A stretch of DNA of 64,000 nucleotides from Hymenobacter sp. J193 (GTDB lineage: Bacteria; Bacteroidota; Bacteroidia; Cytophagales; Hymenobacteraceae). Within the stretch, counting starts at the first letter, position 1. Each line of letters opens with the position of its first letter. Positions 34,950 to 44,500 of the stretch are shown piece after piece. A program made the translations under genes and the position numbers. The stretch covers positions 1 to 64,000 of the forward strand of contig NZ_JAJONE010000003.1 in assembly GCF_024700075.1 (NCBI RefSeq). The letters are read 5' to 3'. The notes beneath the pieces were generated by a model. The model worked only from the letters and a program-made list of their open reading frames with translations, did not search any database and was not told where the DNA came from.

Positions 34950-37802
34950 CTGGACCACCTCAGTACCGACTTACGCTGAACTTATATTTTGATGATGTCA
35001 ATGGCAGTCTAGGCGCGCTGGATGATGAGCTCACGGCTGGAATCTTTGCGAAGGGTAACAATCAGCTTATGCAGCGGGTGAGTTTACCACTTACTAGCAG
35101 CACGTTTGTCGCTTACACCAATCCAGCGTGCGAGAGCCCCTCCTTGCGCACCCGCCGCTTGGTCTATACGCTGTTGATAGAATTACCCGCTGCCACTTAT
35201 ACAAATGCAGCTGGATACTATGTCGCCGTAGAGCGCTGTTGCCGTAACGGAACGATTAACAACATTGAGGAGCCAGGAGGCGCGGGGCAAACCTTTTATT
35301 TGGAGTTTCCGCCCGTGGTGCGCAACGGACAACCGCTGCTTAATTCCACGCCCCAAATCTTTCCGCCCCTCAGTGATTATGCCTGTATACAGGAGCTATT
35401 CTACTTCGATTTTGGCGGTCAGGATGCGGATGGAGACTCTCTGGTGTATGATATGGTTACACCGCTGAACGGGCACGCAACCGATGCGGATGGCAAGCCT
35501 GAAACGCCTTCCCCGGCACCCTATTCCCCCATTCGTTGGTTACCCGGTTATGCTACCGACACCCAGATAAAGGGGGCTCCCGCTTTAGGTATCGACCAGC
35601 ATTCCGGACGGCTAACCGTGCGGCCTGCCCAACTAGGCCTGTTCGTTTTTAGTGTTCGCTGCTCAGAATACCGCCAGGGCATCAAACTTGGGGAAGTTCG
35701 ACGGGATTTTCAATTGAAAGTCCTCAATTGCCCTCCCAATCAAACCCCTGCGCTAACGGTCCACTTACCCGACTTGCGAAAGCAGTATCAGCCGGGTAAA
35801 GACACCTTGCGCCTGTCAGCCGGTGCAGACCGCTGCCTAAGCCTGCGCTTCACCGATCCTGATACGGCTACACAGCTTACCATTTCGCTGCGCCCCGTGA
35901 ACTTCAAAGGCACATTGCCTTCCTTGACGCTGAAACAGGGAACCGTACATGCCCCGAATGCCCCTGATACCCTCGTCTCTCAGCTGTGTTTTCCAACGTG
36001 TATAGATACTGGGGGAAGGTGTACCTGCTAGATGTTATTGTAGCCGATAATGGCTGCAGTTTACCTCGACGCGATACCGTGCAGGTAGCGTTCATTTCTA
36101 CAATGGTGCCCAACTCCGCACCTGTACTGAGCACTACCGCGCCTGCTCCCTTACGGGCTCAGCCGGGTGAACTGATAACCTTCGACGTAAACGTCCGTGA
36201 TCCGAATCGGGATGCTTTTACCTTGTCTATGCATGGACAGGGGTTTCAGGCCAGTGCCGTAGGTGCGGCGCTATCACAAACGCGGACTGGCCATGAGGTC
36301 CGCGGGAGCTTCCGGTGGCGTATACCCTGCTCCGCGGTAGGGAGCTACACATTTGCCTTTGTGGGTGCTGATGCCCCCTGTGACCGTCCACAAGCGGATA
36401 GTATCCTGGTGACTATTGAGGTTGAGAACCACAATGCTCCCCCTGTGCTAACCACTACTGCCGATTCGAATCGTCCACTCGTAGTGCAGCCCGGCCAAGT
36501 GCTGCAATTCGCGCTGCTGGGCACGGATGCTGATCAGGATACCGTTAGCCTGGCTATGCAAGGACAAGGATTCCGGCCACAAGATGTAGGCGCACAGCTC
36601 AGCCAGAATAGAGCGGCTGGTGAAAACCGCGGAACCTTTCGATGGGTAGTACCTTGCCCTTCAGCGAGCAACCTGCTCTATGAGTTTACCTTTACGGCAG
36701 CCTCAACCGCCTGTGATCGAGCGCAAACGGCGAGCCTTACTATTCCGATCCGAATTGACCTTAGCAACAAGCCACCAGAGATAACGGCTAACGCCGGCAC
36801 AACGCCGCTGCGAGCGCAACCGGGAGAGCTGGTGTCGTTTGATCTGCGAGCTACGGATCCGAACAACGATTTGCTCTCTCTGTCAATGGCAGGGATAGGG
36901 TTTACGGCTACCAGCGTTGCGGCCGAGCTTACGCAGACGACTACTGGCAATGTACAGCAAGGGCATTTCACTTGGCGGGTACCTTGCCCGCAAGAAGGTA
37001 AATCCTTGTATGAATTTGAGTTCACGGCTAAAGATGCCCCTTGTGGCGAGCCAAAAACCAGTATCCTACGGGTGGCTATTCAAATTGTCAACCCTAATAG
37101 CGCTCCACAGCTGACTTCGTCTCTGTTTGCCGGGAGTACAACGCCTCTTCCACTACAGCAATTGCCCGGTTCTGTACTAGAGGCGAAGATCGAAGGAACT
37201 GATGTTGATAAGAACGCCCTAGTGCTCACGGCACGTGGCGTAGGATTTGAGCTGGCGGCTGCTGGGATGAGCTTCGAGCCTCACAATGGGCAAGGGCGAG
37301 CTACTGGAATATTCCGGTGGAATGCGAGTTGTACGGTGACAGCGCCACATGGCTACGAGGTTCTCTTTGAGTTGCAGGAAACGACGTGTAACCCACAGCC
37401 TCAACGTAGGACCGTGCGCTTTGAAGTGCAAAACCCAGAGGCAATAGCCTTTACACCTCCCAATATCTTCACGCCAAACAATGATGGACTGAATGATGCC
37501 TTTGAATTACCTGACTTGCCACCGGACTACTGTACTCAACGGTTCGCAGGTATCAAGGTATTCAACCGTTGGGGCAAGCAGGTATACAATTCCACTCAGC
37601 GGGATTTCCGTTGGGATGGCAGTGGCTTGCCAGGTGGTGTGTACTTCTACCTGATTGAATACTCCAATCAGCGGCAGTATAAGGGGTATATTACGATTGC
37701 CTACTGAGTCAGCGGTGTCTAAATCAGGTTTGCTTAAGCACGCTCTAAAAAAGATGCTAACAACCGTTTACCTTTATTGCTTAACTACCTAACTACCCCT
37801 CC

Positions 37803-38312
37803 ATGAAAACGCATTATGCCGTGCCGCTTTTACTGAGCGTCCTTTCGCTTCAACAATGTGGCAGTAAATCAAAAGAACAGGCGCAGCCGTCTATCCCAGC
37901 TAATACCGCTACCGTCGATGTAGAGGGGAAACCATTTGATAGTACAGCAGCCACAGCTACCGCAGTCGTTCGACCCGCCTCTAAAGAGTTATTGGTCACC
38001 TTTAATGCGACGAATGGCTCACGCGTCGTCGTGCGGTTGACTGACTTCAACAGCCGCACTGGCCGCTTCACCATCACCGATCCGGCTTCTGCAGATGGGC
38101 CGTATTATACAGAAATGGTGAATAACCGAGCCTTGTACTTTGATCCGCGTAACTGCTCTTCCCAGAACCGGATGGTTGAGATCATCGCGTTCGACAGTCA
38201 ACGCAAAACCATTAGTGGAACATTCAGCGGCACCGTCTGCAGTCCGGGCAGTAACACCCGCTCAGTTGCCTTAACCAACGGGAAATTTAACTTGACCTAT
38301 ACAGTACAATAA
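37803..38312 (+). CDS. Predicted lipoprotein, 169 aa
   Basis: The leader MKTHYAVPLLLSVLSLQQCGSKSKEQAQ suggests a lipoprotein with Cys at residue 19. The body is a beta-rich domain (TATVDVEGKPFDSTAATATAVV...LLVTFNATNGSRVVVRLTDFNSRTGRFTIT; QRKTISGTFSGTVCS) resembling small DUF6252-type lipoproteins of Bacteroidota, though I hold that assignment loosely. The function is unknown. It lies between the two IS3 copies and is followed directly by a long hairpin. Confidence 0.65.
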   Translation: MKTHYAVPLLLSVLSLQQCGSKSKEQAQPSIPANTATVDVEGKPFDSTAATATAVVRPASKELLVTFNATNGSRVVVRLTDFNSRTGRFTITDPASADGPYYTEMVNNRALYFDPRNCSSQNRMVEIIAFDSQRKTISGTFSGTVCSPGSNTRSVALTNGKFNLTYTVQ

Positions 38313-38363
38313 GTAGAAAAGGTACTGGGACTGATGTCCCAGTACCTTTTCTACTTATTGTAC
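38304..38363 (+). terminator. Long hairpin terminator after the lipoprotein gene
   Basis: The 27-bp perfect arms (38304-38330 and 38337-38363) surround a 6-nt loop and overlap the stop codon region. IS3 copy 2 begins at 38365, only one base after the hairpin's foot. Confidence 0.85.
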
Positions 38364-38415
38364 TTGAGGTGGTCGGGTAAATCTGGACAGAATAGGGTCT
38401 TAACTTTCGCACGTC

Positions 38416-38724
38416 ATGAAAGACCGTCCTCAACCCACTAAACGTCGGCGCTACGATGCCGCCTTCCGCGCCGAGGCCCTGCGCCTAGCCAGTGAAAGCC
38501 GCTCGACCCAGGCTGCGGCGCGTGCCCTCAACATCGACCCCAAACGTATTTACAAGTGGCAGAAAGAAGCCCTTACCCCCGTGGCGGCGGCCCGTGGGGC
38601 GGAGCTCGACCCGGCCACGGCGGCGGAGTTGCGCCAACTGCGCGCCGCCAATCGGCGGCAGGCGCAGGAGTTGGAAATTTTAAAAAAAGCCATTGCCATC
38701 TTCTCACAGACACCCAACCAATGA
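38416..38724 (+). CDS. IS3-family transposase OrfA, copy 2
   Basis: This 102-residue OrfA has the same helix-turn-helix and zipper as copy 1 and is nearly identical in protein sequence. Third-codon positions differ widely, so purifying selection has acted since the copies separated. Its stop overlaps the next ATG. Confidence 0.9.
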   Translation: MKDRPQPTKRRRYDAAFRAEALRLASESRSTQAAARALNIDPKRIYKWQKEALTPVAAARGAELDPATAAELRQLRAANRRQAQELEILKKAIAIFSQTPNQ

Positions 38725-39620
38725 GCCGTTACCGCTTTATCGAAGCGCAGCGGGGGCACCACTCCGTGCGCCTGCTCTGCCAGTTGGTGCAAGTACCTGT
38801 CAGTGGCTATTACGCATGGCAACAAGCTCAGCAGCAAGTAGTAAATCAGTCAGAGCCCGCTTGGGAAACGGCGTTGGTTAAGGCATTTGGGGTGCATAAA
38901 CGCTGCTATGGTACGCGTCGACTGCGCGTTGAACTGCGCCGCAAGGGCTACCGCGTCGGGCGGCAGCGGCTCCGCACGGCGATGCGCCGGCGGGGACTGA
39001 AGGCGCTGCAACCCAAGGCCTTCACCCCGCGCACGACCGACTCCACCCACGGGCTGCGGTGCGCCCCCAACCGGCTGCTCGACCAGCCCAAGCCTACGCA
39101 GGCCAATCGGGTCTGGGTCAGCGACATCACGTACCTTCCCCTGGCCAACGGCGACTGGGCCTACCTGTGCGCTTACCAAGATATGGTCAGCAAACAGGTG
39201 GTGGGCTGGCAAGTGGGCGCCTCTATGCCCGAAGAATTGATTACCAGCGCCTTGCAGCGCGCTTTTTGGGCGCAGCCGCCCACGCCAGGCCTCGTCGTCC
39301 ACTCTGACCGAGGCGGGCAGTACTGCGGCAACGCCTACCGACAGTTGCTACGCGACCACGAGGCAGTGCGCTCGCAGAGCCGCCGCGGCGACTGCTATGA
39401 CAACGCGCAGGCCGAAAGCCTCTGGTCACGCCTCAAAACCGAAGTACTCGAAGTCCGAGAGCGGCCCGTTTTTGCCGATTTAGCGGACGCGCAAGCCAGC
39501 GTAGCCGACTATTTTGACTACTACAATCACGAGCGCCTACACTCCAGCATTGATTATCAGACACCGTATCACGCTCATCAACAGCTCCTTCAACTTAGTG
39601 CCCTAAACTGTCCAGCGTAA
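38721..39620 (+). CDS. IS3-family transposase OrfB, copy 2
   Basis: The 299-residue catalytic subunit is intact, with DDE residues in RVWVSDITYLPL, LVVHSDRGGQYCG and CYDNAQAESLWSRLKTE. Protein identity with copy 1 is high throughout, including the C-terminal SALNCPA. With copy 1 it brackets 3.4 kb of surface-protein and lipoprotein coding DNA in direct orientation, so a composite transposon or deletion by recombination between copies is possible. Confidence 0.92.
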   Translation: MSRYRFIEAQRGHHSVRLLCQLVQVPVSGYYAWQQAQQQVVNQSEPAWETALVKAFGVHKRCYGTRRLRVELRRKGYRVGRQRLRTAMRRRGLKALQPKAFTPRTTDSTHGLRCAPNRLLDQPKPTQANRVWVSDITYLPLANGDWAYLCAYQDMVSKQVVGWQVGASMPEELITSALQRAFWAQPPTPGLVVHSDRGGQYCGNAYRQLLRDHEAVRSQSRRGDCYDNAQAESLWSRLKTEVLEVRERPVFADLADAQASVADYFDYYNHERLHSSIDYQTPYHAHQQLLQLSALNCPA

Positions 39621-39682
39621 TCGGACCACCTCAGGCGTACCCTATTGAAAGGGCAGAGTGAGCACTGTCCTGCGTGGGCTGC

Positions 39683-40231
39683 CTACCTCCCCCCGTGCTG
39701 AGGTCGAACGAGTATCACTGAATCGATGGCCAAGGTACCACACCATTGCCGATTCGAGGCAGGTCGCGCAGTAGGACAGGGATGCAGCGAGAACACCATC
39801 CACGGCGTCTCTGGAGCCGATAACAGCGTCGTATCAAGTGGGAAGGATCGGGGCACGGAAAGGGTATCGCCTGGCAGCAACGCGACGAGCGGCCGCGCAG
39901 GCCGAAGGCTGGTCGAGTCCAACCACATTATCGCCGAATGGTAGCCCTGTGGTCGGCGGCGCAGGTACACCAGGGCCCTGGGATTGAAGCAGACCGTGTC
40001 AGTCGACGCATTCGTAAAGCGAAAGGAAAGAGAGATGGAATCGCCCTGCGTGACGAGGCGCGTTGCAGGCACTGTTAGGCGAACAGCGCGCGCGAGGGGA
40101 TACGGATTCGAAGGAGCACGCCTCACGGGCGAACACGCTAGGAGCAGTCCCAGGGCGGCGAATTCTATCCTTGTCTTTCGGTAAGCAGTTAGTCTGTGAC
40201 GAATAGGAGGCGGCTGAGTAGCGACGGGCAT
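39683..40231 (-). CDS. Predicted lipoprotein, 182 aa
   Basis: A lipobox, LGLLLACSPV, follows a basic N-terminus (acceptor Cys about residue 33). The likely export start is an internal Met-like or GTG/TTG codon, since the annotated leader is long. The mature part (VRLTVPATRLVTQGDSISLSFRFTNASTDTVCFNPRAL...LLPGDTLSVPRSFPLD) looks like an Ig-like beta-sandwich similar to BsuPI-type or DUF4352-like extracytoplasmic domains. The gene is G+C rich and intact. The function is unknown. Confidence 0.55.
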   Translation of the reverse strand: MPVATQPPPIRHRLTAYRKTRIEFAALGLLLACSPVRRAPSNPYPLARAVRLTVPATRLVTQGDSISLSFRFTNASTDTVCFNPRALVYLRRRPQGYHSAIMWLDSTSLRPARPLVALLPGDTLSVPRSFPLDTTLLSAPETPWMVFSLHPCPTARPASNRQWCGTLAIDSVILVRPQHGGR

Positions 40232-40404
40232 AATAGAGAGGTATCGTAACCGAAAAATACTAAACGTTTACGCCCGCTTAACCAAGCCAAAATTTACCAC
40301 TTTTCCGAGGCCCTGGGTATACCTTACTTTATGTTAAGAGATAAAATTCAGATAAGGGAGTCGCTTTCTAGAAGCGCTCAGCACGGAAAAAGTACTGTTT
40401 ACTA

Positions 40405-41058
40405 CTAAAGGGGCACGTATCCTGGTTGGTTAGGCTGGCGGGCGCGTCCATATAATTCTTGAGGAAGAGAGTTAGCTAGGGGACGAGACTTGAGAAGCCC
40501 GTACTCATACTTGTAAGTTGGGTCATCTAAGTCAAAAAAGTCGCCAGGATAGACCCCGTCTTGGAGCATGAACGACATGGTAGCACTGATTTCAATCAGG
40601 CCTGACCCTCGAGCACCTAAAAATTCTAAATGCTCAACATTGGCGAGAGACGTTTCAAATTGAGGACGTAACTCCAAGTTTTTGGTATAGAGTGTGGCAC
40701 CAGGCCGGGGTTGCTGATAAATCACCATACGGTCCGCAATAGTCGATTCGTCAACCCGCAAATCAGGTAACTCGTCATCCTCAGGCAGTAGTGGCAATGC
40801 TCCTACGATAGACCAGAATCCATGCCTAAGGGTGGGGAGCCGGCCTGCAAGTAGGATGGGTTGCATCAGGTAGGTATGCAGGAGAGCCGCGTCAATAGGT
40901 TCATCGACCAACGAACGGTAATCAAAAATCTTGATGAGGTCTGGATAGGACTGGTTGCCTTGTACACCAATGACATTAACATATTTCGCGTAAGCGAAGC
41001 CCCAGTTGTGGTATAGTGGTATCCGTAAAATGTGCCCAGACTTAAGCCGTTTCGCCAT
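40405..41058 (-). CDS. Imm26-like immunity protein (tentative)
   Basis: The 217-residue product begins KRLKSGHILRIPLYHNWGFAYAKYVNVIG, resembling the Imm26 family, whose members start with a G-D-I-x-x-I-P-L strand pair and protect against polymorphic toxins. The remaining sequence is acidic, with loop-rich segments (LLPEDDELPDLRVDEST; GDFFDLDDPTYKYEYGLL). No toxin gene is visible next to it, so it may be an orphan or respond to a toxin elsewhere. No signal peptide is present. Assignment rests on the N-terminal pattern only. Confidence 0.5.
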   Translation of the reverse strand: MAKRLKSGHILRIPLYHNWGFAYAKYVNVIGVQGNQSYPDLIKIFDYRSLVDEPIDAALLHTYLMQPILLAGRLPTLRHGFWSIVGALPLLPEDDELPDLRVDESTIADRMVIYQQPRPGATLYTKNLELRPQFETSLANVEHLEFLGARGSGLIEISATMSFMLQDGVYPGDFFDLDDPTYKYEYGLLKSRPLANSLPQELYGRARQPNQPGYVPL

Positions 41059-41231
41059 ATTGTCTTTTAGTAGTCAATTTATGATAAATAGAAGCCAAAC
41101 ATAAGGCTACTTATTGAGGCTGTCCGAGAAGTCGTTTTATGATAAGTATGAATAATCGTAAACGGACTTATTAAGACTAGACTGAAATTATCAGCCAATT
41201 CATAGGTGAACTAAGTGAAAGGGCAACTGGG

Positions 41232-41273
41232 AAAAAGGCCGCTGGAGCCCACAGCTTATCCAACGGCCTTTTT
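41232..41273 (-). terminator. Terminator of the 41298-41543 gene
   Basis: A 10-bp stem AAAAAGGCCG/CGGCCTTTTT (41232-41241 with 41264-41273) with a 22-nt loop lies 25 bases after the stop codon. It could act in both directions. Confidence 0.8.
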
Positions 41274-41297
41274 CTCGTGCTATGGCAGTGCGCCCGG

Positions 41298-41543
41298 TTA
41301 GGATTTTGCCAGCCAGTTGCAGAGCATCAGCCCAAACAAGGCCAACGCGGTGCAGAAAAAGCGGAAGTCTATCTCCTGCCTCCATAATGCCGCCCGTTCC
41401 TGGCGGGTGAAGGGGTCGAAAGGCAGGTTTCGCCGCCGTTCCATCAGGGCGCGGCCATACTGGTAGAGGTAATAGCCAGCCGTGGGTATGCCGCCCAGCA
41501 ACAGGCCCCAGCCCAGCAGCACAAACATGTCATATGTATTCAT
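41298..41543 (-). CDS. Small membrane protein linked to the mobilisation gene
   Basis: The 81-residue product has two membrane segments (MFVLLGWGLLLGGIPTAGYYLYQY and FFCTALALFGLMLCNWLA) separated by a basic, cytoplasm-like loop (GRALMERRRNLPFDPFTRQERAALWRQ). It lies 42 bases downstream of the giant Toprim-type gene and shares its orientation, so it is probably the last gene of that operon and ends at the 41232-41273 terminator. The family is not recognised. Confidence 0.65.
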   Translation of the reverse strand: MNTYDMFVLLGWGLLLGGIPTAGYYLYQYGRALMERRRNLPFDPFTRQERAALWRQEIDFRFFCTALALFGLMLCNWLAKS

Positions 41544-41585
41544 CAGGGTGCAGGAATAAGTGAAAAAATGCAGCAGCAGTAAGGG

Positions 41586-44500
41586 CTAGCTTCGTTCACG
41601 CTCCATCAACGTGGACCCACCACCCGATTCCCGGGCTACGTCACGCGCGCCCTGCAGGCGGGCGCCCCGGTCTTCCCCATTTTCCTTCACCTGGATACCA
41701 CTGCTGTTGGCGGCCTTGTCCAAGGTGTCGTTGATGTGCTGGATGTTGGGCGTTTTGGTATGGTAGCTCACCGGCATCTCGACGTGGTTGCCGACTACTT
41801 TGGCCTCGCCGACGATGGCCCCTCCCTTACTCAGCTCGCCGCCGATGGTCTCGGCGCGGGCCTTGCCCTTCTCGGGCGTATCATCAATTGAAATCACGGC
41901 CTGGTTGAACTTGCCGGTGCGCGTTTCCAGCTCCGGCCCCGGCTGCTGGGGCTTCTGTTCCTTTACCTCGATGCCTTCGCTCTTCGCGGCCGTATCAAGC
42001 ACTTTGTTTACGCGCTCCAGCTGCTCCTGCTGGGTTTGGTAGGAATAGCGGATGGCAGTACCGGGAACACCGTCGCTCCGTTCCCCCCTGCCCCGACTTG
42101 CGCCCCGGCTTTCTGCAGGGCCTCGCGCACGGTGGCCGAGCGCGTGCGCTCCTCCTCCGTGTCGCTTACCAGCACCACCCCTTGCCGCCAATTGCCCGGG
42201 CCATGGGGCGGGCCGGCCGCGTAGGCCGATGCAGCCGCAACCGTTGTGCCACTGATGGCCGGTACTTCACCCCCGTACAGGCGTTGCCGCTCCCGCTGCT
42301 GCGTCATGGATTCCTCCAGGTTAATTCCGGGTTGGCGGCCTGCTGTTTCCAAAGTCTGGGCTATGCCGGCGCTCTGTGGGCCCAGCGGATAGCTCGCCGT
42401 GAAATGCTGGCGGCTCAGGTCCTGCCCGCTCTCGCGCTTTTGCAACTCGCTGACGATGGCCCCCTGTTGCTGCAGATCCTGACGCAGCTGCTGGGCGCGT
42501 TGCTGCAGGCCTTCCTCAACGATACTGATGCCGACTGTCCGGAACGGCTGCTCGCTCACGCTGGTCGTCGTGGCCACGGCCGGCTGAGGTGCTGGCGCGG
42601 GTTCATTGGCCCGTTCCGGGGTGCGCACGGCGGGGGCTGCCTCTACGGCCCGCTCAGCGCCTGGGACCGGGGTGCTTGCCTGCTGTGGCCCGGTTACCTC
42701 GCGGGCCGCGCGGTGGGTTTCTATTACCTCCAGCACTTTGTCCTGCGGCACGGCGGCGGGATGGTAGCTGACGACCATTTCGCGGCCACCAGCCCCATCG
42801 GGCAGGGTACCGCCTACCTGCGCTCCTACTTTTACCAATTGCGCCGCCACCGGTGCCAGCTCATCATCGCGCCGGTCCCGCAATACCTGCGTTTTCCAGC
42901 CTTCCGCCGGATAGTAATCGCGGCTTTGTTGCCCCACGCTGGCTGGACCAGTGCCCTGTTGCCCGGCAACGGCGGCCTCGCGGCCTGGGTCCTTGGGGTG
43001 GATTGCCTCCGGGGCGAAGTTCAGGGAAACGCCGGGTTCGCGCTGGCGCCGCTCCAACTCCCAGCTACGTTCCATGGCCTGGCCACCCCGTTCCTTGTAG
43101 AGTACTGTATCGGCTTGCTGCGCGGCCCGTAGCTGCTCCTGTATCTGGGGTAGCTCGGGCTGGTCGATGCGGTAGCCCACCATGATGCGCAGCTGCTCGC
43201 GGCCGGCTAGGTCGCGGTGTGGTTCCACGGCCGTAACAGACGCCCCGGCTTGCTCAAAGTCCTTGCGCATCACCCGCAACTTATCCTCGTTGTGGCCGGC
43301 TGCCGACATATTGATTTCGGCATAGCGGTAAGGGTGCTCCACGGCCGGGGAGCGCTGCTGCTCGGTGGCCAGGTCGAATGCTGGCGCTTTTGACGCCCCT
43401 ACTTCCGGCTGTCCCCGCCGCTCCAACTCCAGCAGGCGCTCGGCTGACAGGCCGGGTTGCTCATTGACGCGAAGCTGGCCCTCCTTCTGCGTTTCCGACA
43501 AAAGCCGGTGGATCTGCGGCAGCTCCGTCTGGTCCAGGCGGTAGGCGACCATCGCCGTCTGTACGCCACTGCCCGGCTCCTGCTGCAGCGGGCTGGGGGT
43601 CGCGCCGGCCCGCTCCAACTGCCGCACTGATTCCTGCAGACGCTGCGCATTTTCCGCACCACTACCAGCCTCCAACTGCACAAAACGAACCGGATGCGAA
43701 GCATCGGGCGTGTGCATACTGCGCGGCACTTCCTCGTAGCTTGGGGCTTTAGTTCCGGCTCCCTCCATTGCTTTTTCCCGGAAAATTTGGTCCAGGCCTT
43801 CCATGGGGTGCATACCTCCTCCCGGCTGCTGGCGCTGCTGCGCGGCCGCTGCGGCTAGTAGCCCCGAAGTCAACTGCCGGTCGGCTTCCTCCCGAGCGCG
43901 CTGGGCCTCCGGTGTGTTAGCCTGCCGCTCCCGCTCCGCTTGCTGCCGAGCCGTTTCCTGCTCGGCCTGCTGCCGGCGTAGCTCCGCCTGTCGCTCCCGT
44001 TCAGCGTTGGCCAGGGCTTCGCGGGCCTGCTGCTGCCGGGCTCCTTCTTCCAGCTCTACCCCGGGGCTGCGTTTGAGCGCATCCAGCACGTTTCCGATGC
44101 CCAGGGGATTCTGCTCCGTTTGATAAGCAATGCGTAGCTCCTCGCGCACGAAGCCCGCCGGCGCTTCGACGCGCTGCTGCCCCTGAATGAGGACGCCATT
44201 AGCGCGCAGATCATCCAGGATCTGTGGGGTACGCGTAGCCGCGTCCTGGGCCTCTGTCAGGCGGACCAGGCCAGCAGCCCACCCACCGGCTTCCCCAACG
44301 CTTACGCGGCGTTCCACATCGTAGCGGTTGCCGCCATTTTCACTCATTTGCCGGGTAGCTTCGCTGATGGCGCCCAGGCGGGGGTCCTGTAAATGAAAGC
44401 TAACCAGCTGCGTCTGCTCACCCTGGCTCTGCCCCGCCAACGGCACGATAACCCCCCGCTTTTCGCACCACATCGGCCTGCTCCCGCAGCTCGGGGCTGC

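Larger units (their letters stand above)
33694..34962. mobile_element. IS3-family element, copy 1
   Basis: The ends are TGAGGTGGTC (33694) and GACCACCTCA (to 34962), total 1269 bp. It is flanked by a 3-bp direct repeat GTA at 33691-33693 and 34963-34965. It carries orfA and orfB overlapping by ATGA. A second element of identical length lies at 38365-39633. Confidence 0.93.
33554..37707 (+). pseudogene. Gliding-motility/T9SS type B surface protein, split by IS3 and one frameshift
   Basis: The ATG at 33554 gives a signal peptide and ATHIVGGELDLQHQTGSTY, the usual start of CHU_C-type surface proteins. The IS3 element at 33694-34962 interrupts it and duplicates GTA; after removal the frame continues YRLTLNLYFDDVNGSLGA. 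The middle contains repeated Ig-like/cadherin-type units (PLRAQPGELVSFDLRATDPNNDLLSLSM...). The C-terminus is a gliding-motility-associated T9SS type B domain (FTPNNDGLNDAFELP...KVFNRWGKQVY...WDGSGLPGGVYFYLIEY). One base is missing at about 35985 in TGTTTTCC. Correcting both gives exactly 961 codons. The intact protein would be exported to the cell surface. Confidence 0.88.
38365..39633. mobile_element. IS3-family element, copy 2
   Basis: It has the same ends and the same 1269-bp length as copy 1, in the same orientation, but many silent differences, so it is a related lineage rather than a fresh copy. The flanking triplets (ACT and GGC) do not match, so the target duplication has been lost or one side rearranged. 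Confidence 0.9.

Noticed and set aside
33694..39633. Composite transposon formed by the two direct IS3 copies
   Set aside because: Outer flanks lack a shared target duplication and copy 1 has its own intact GTA duplication, showing it inserted alone.
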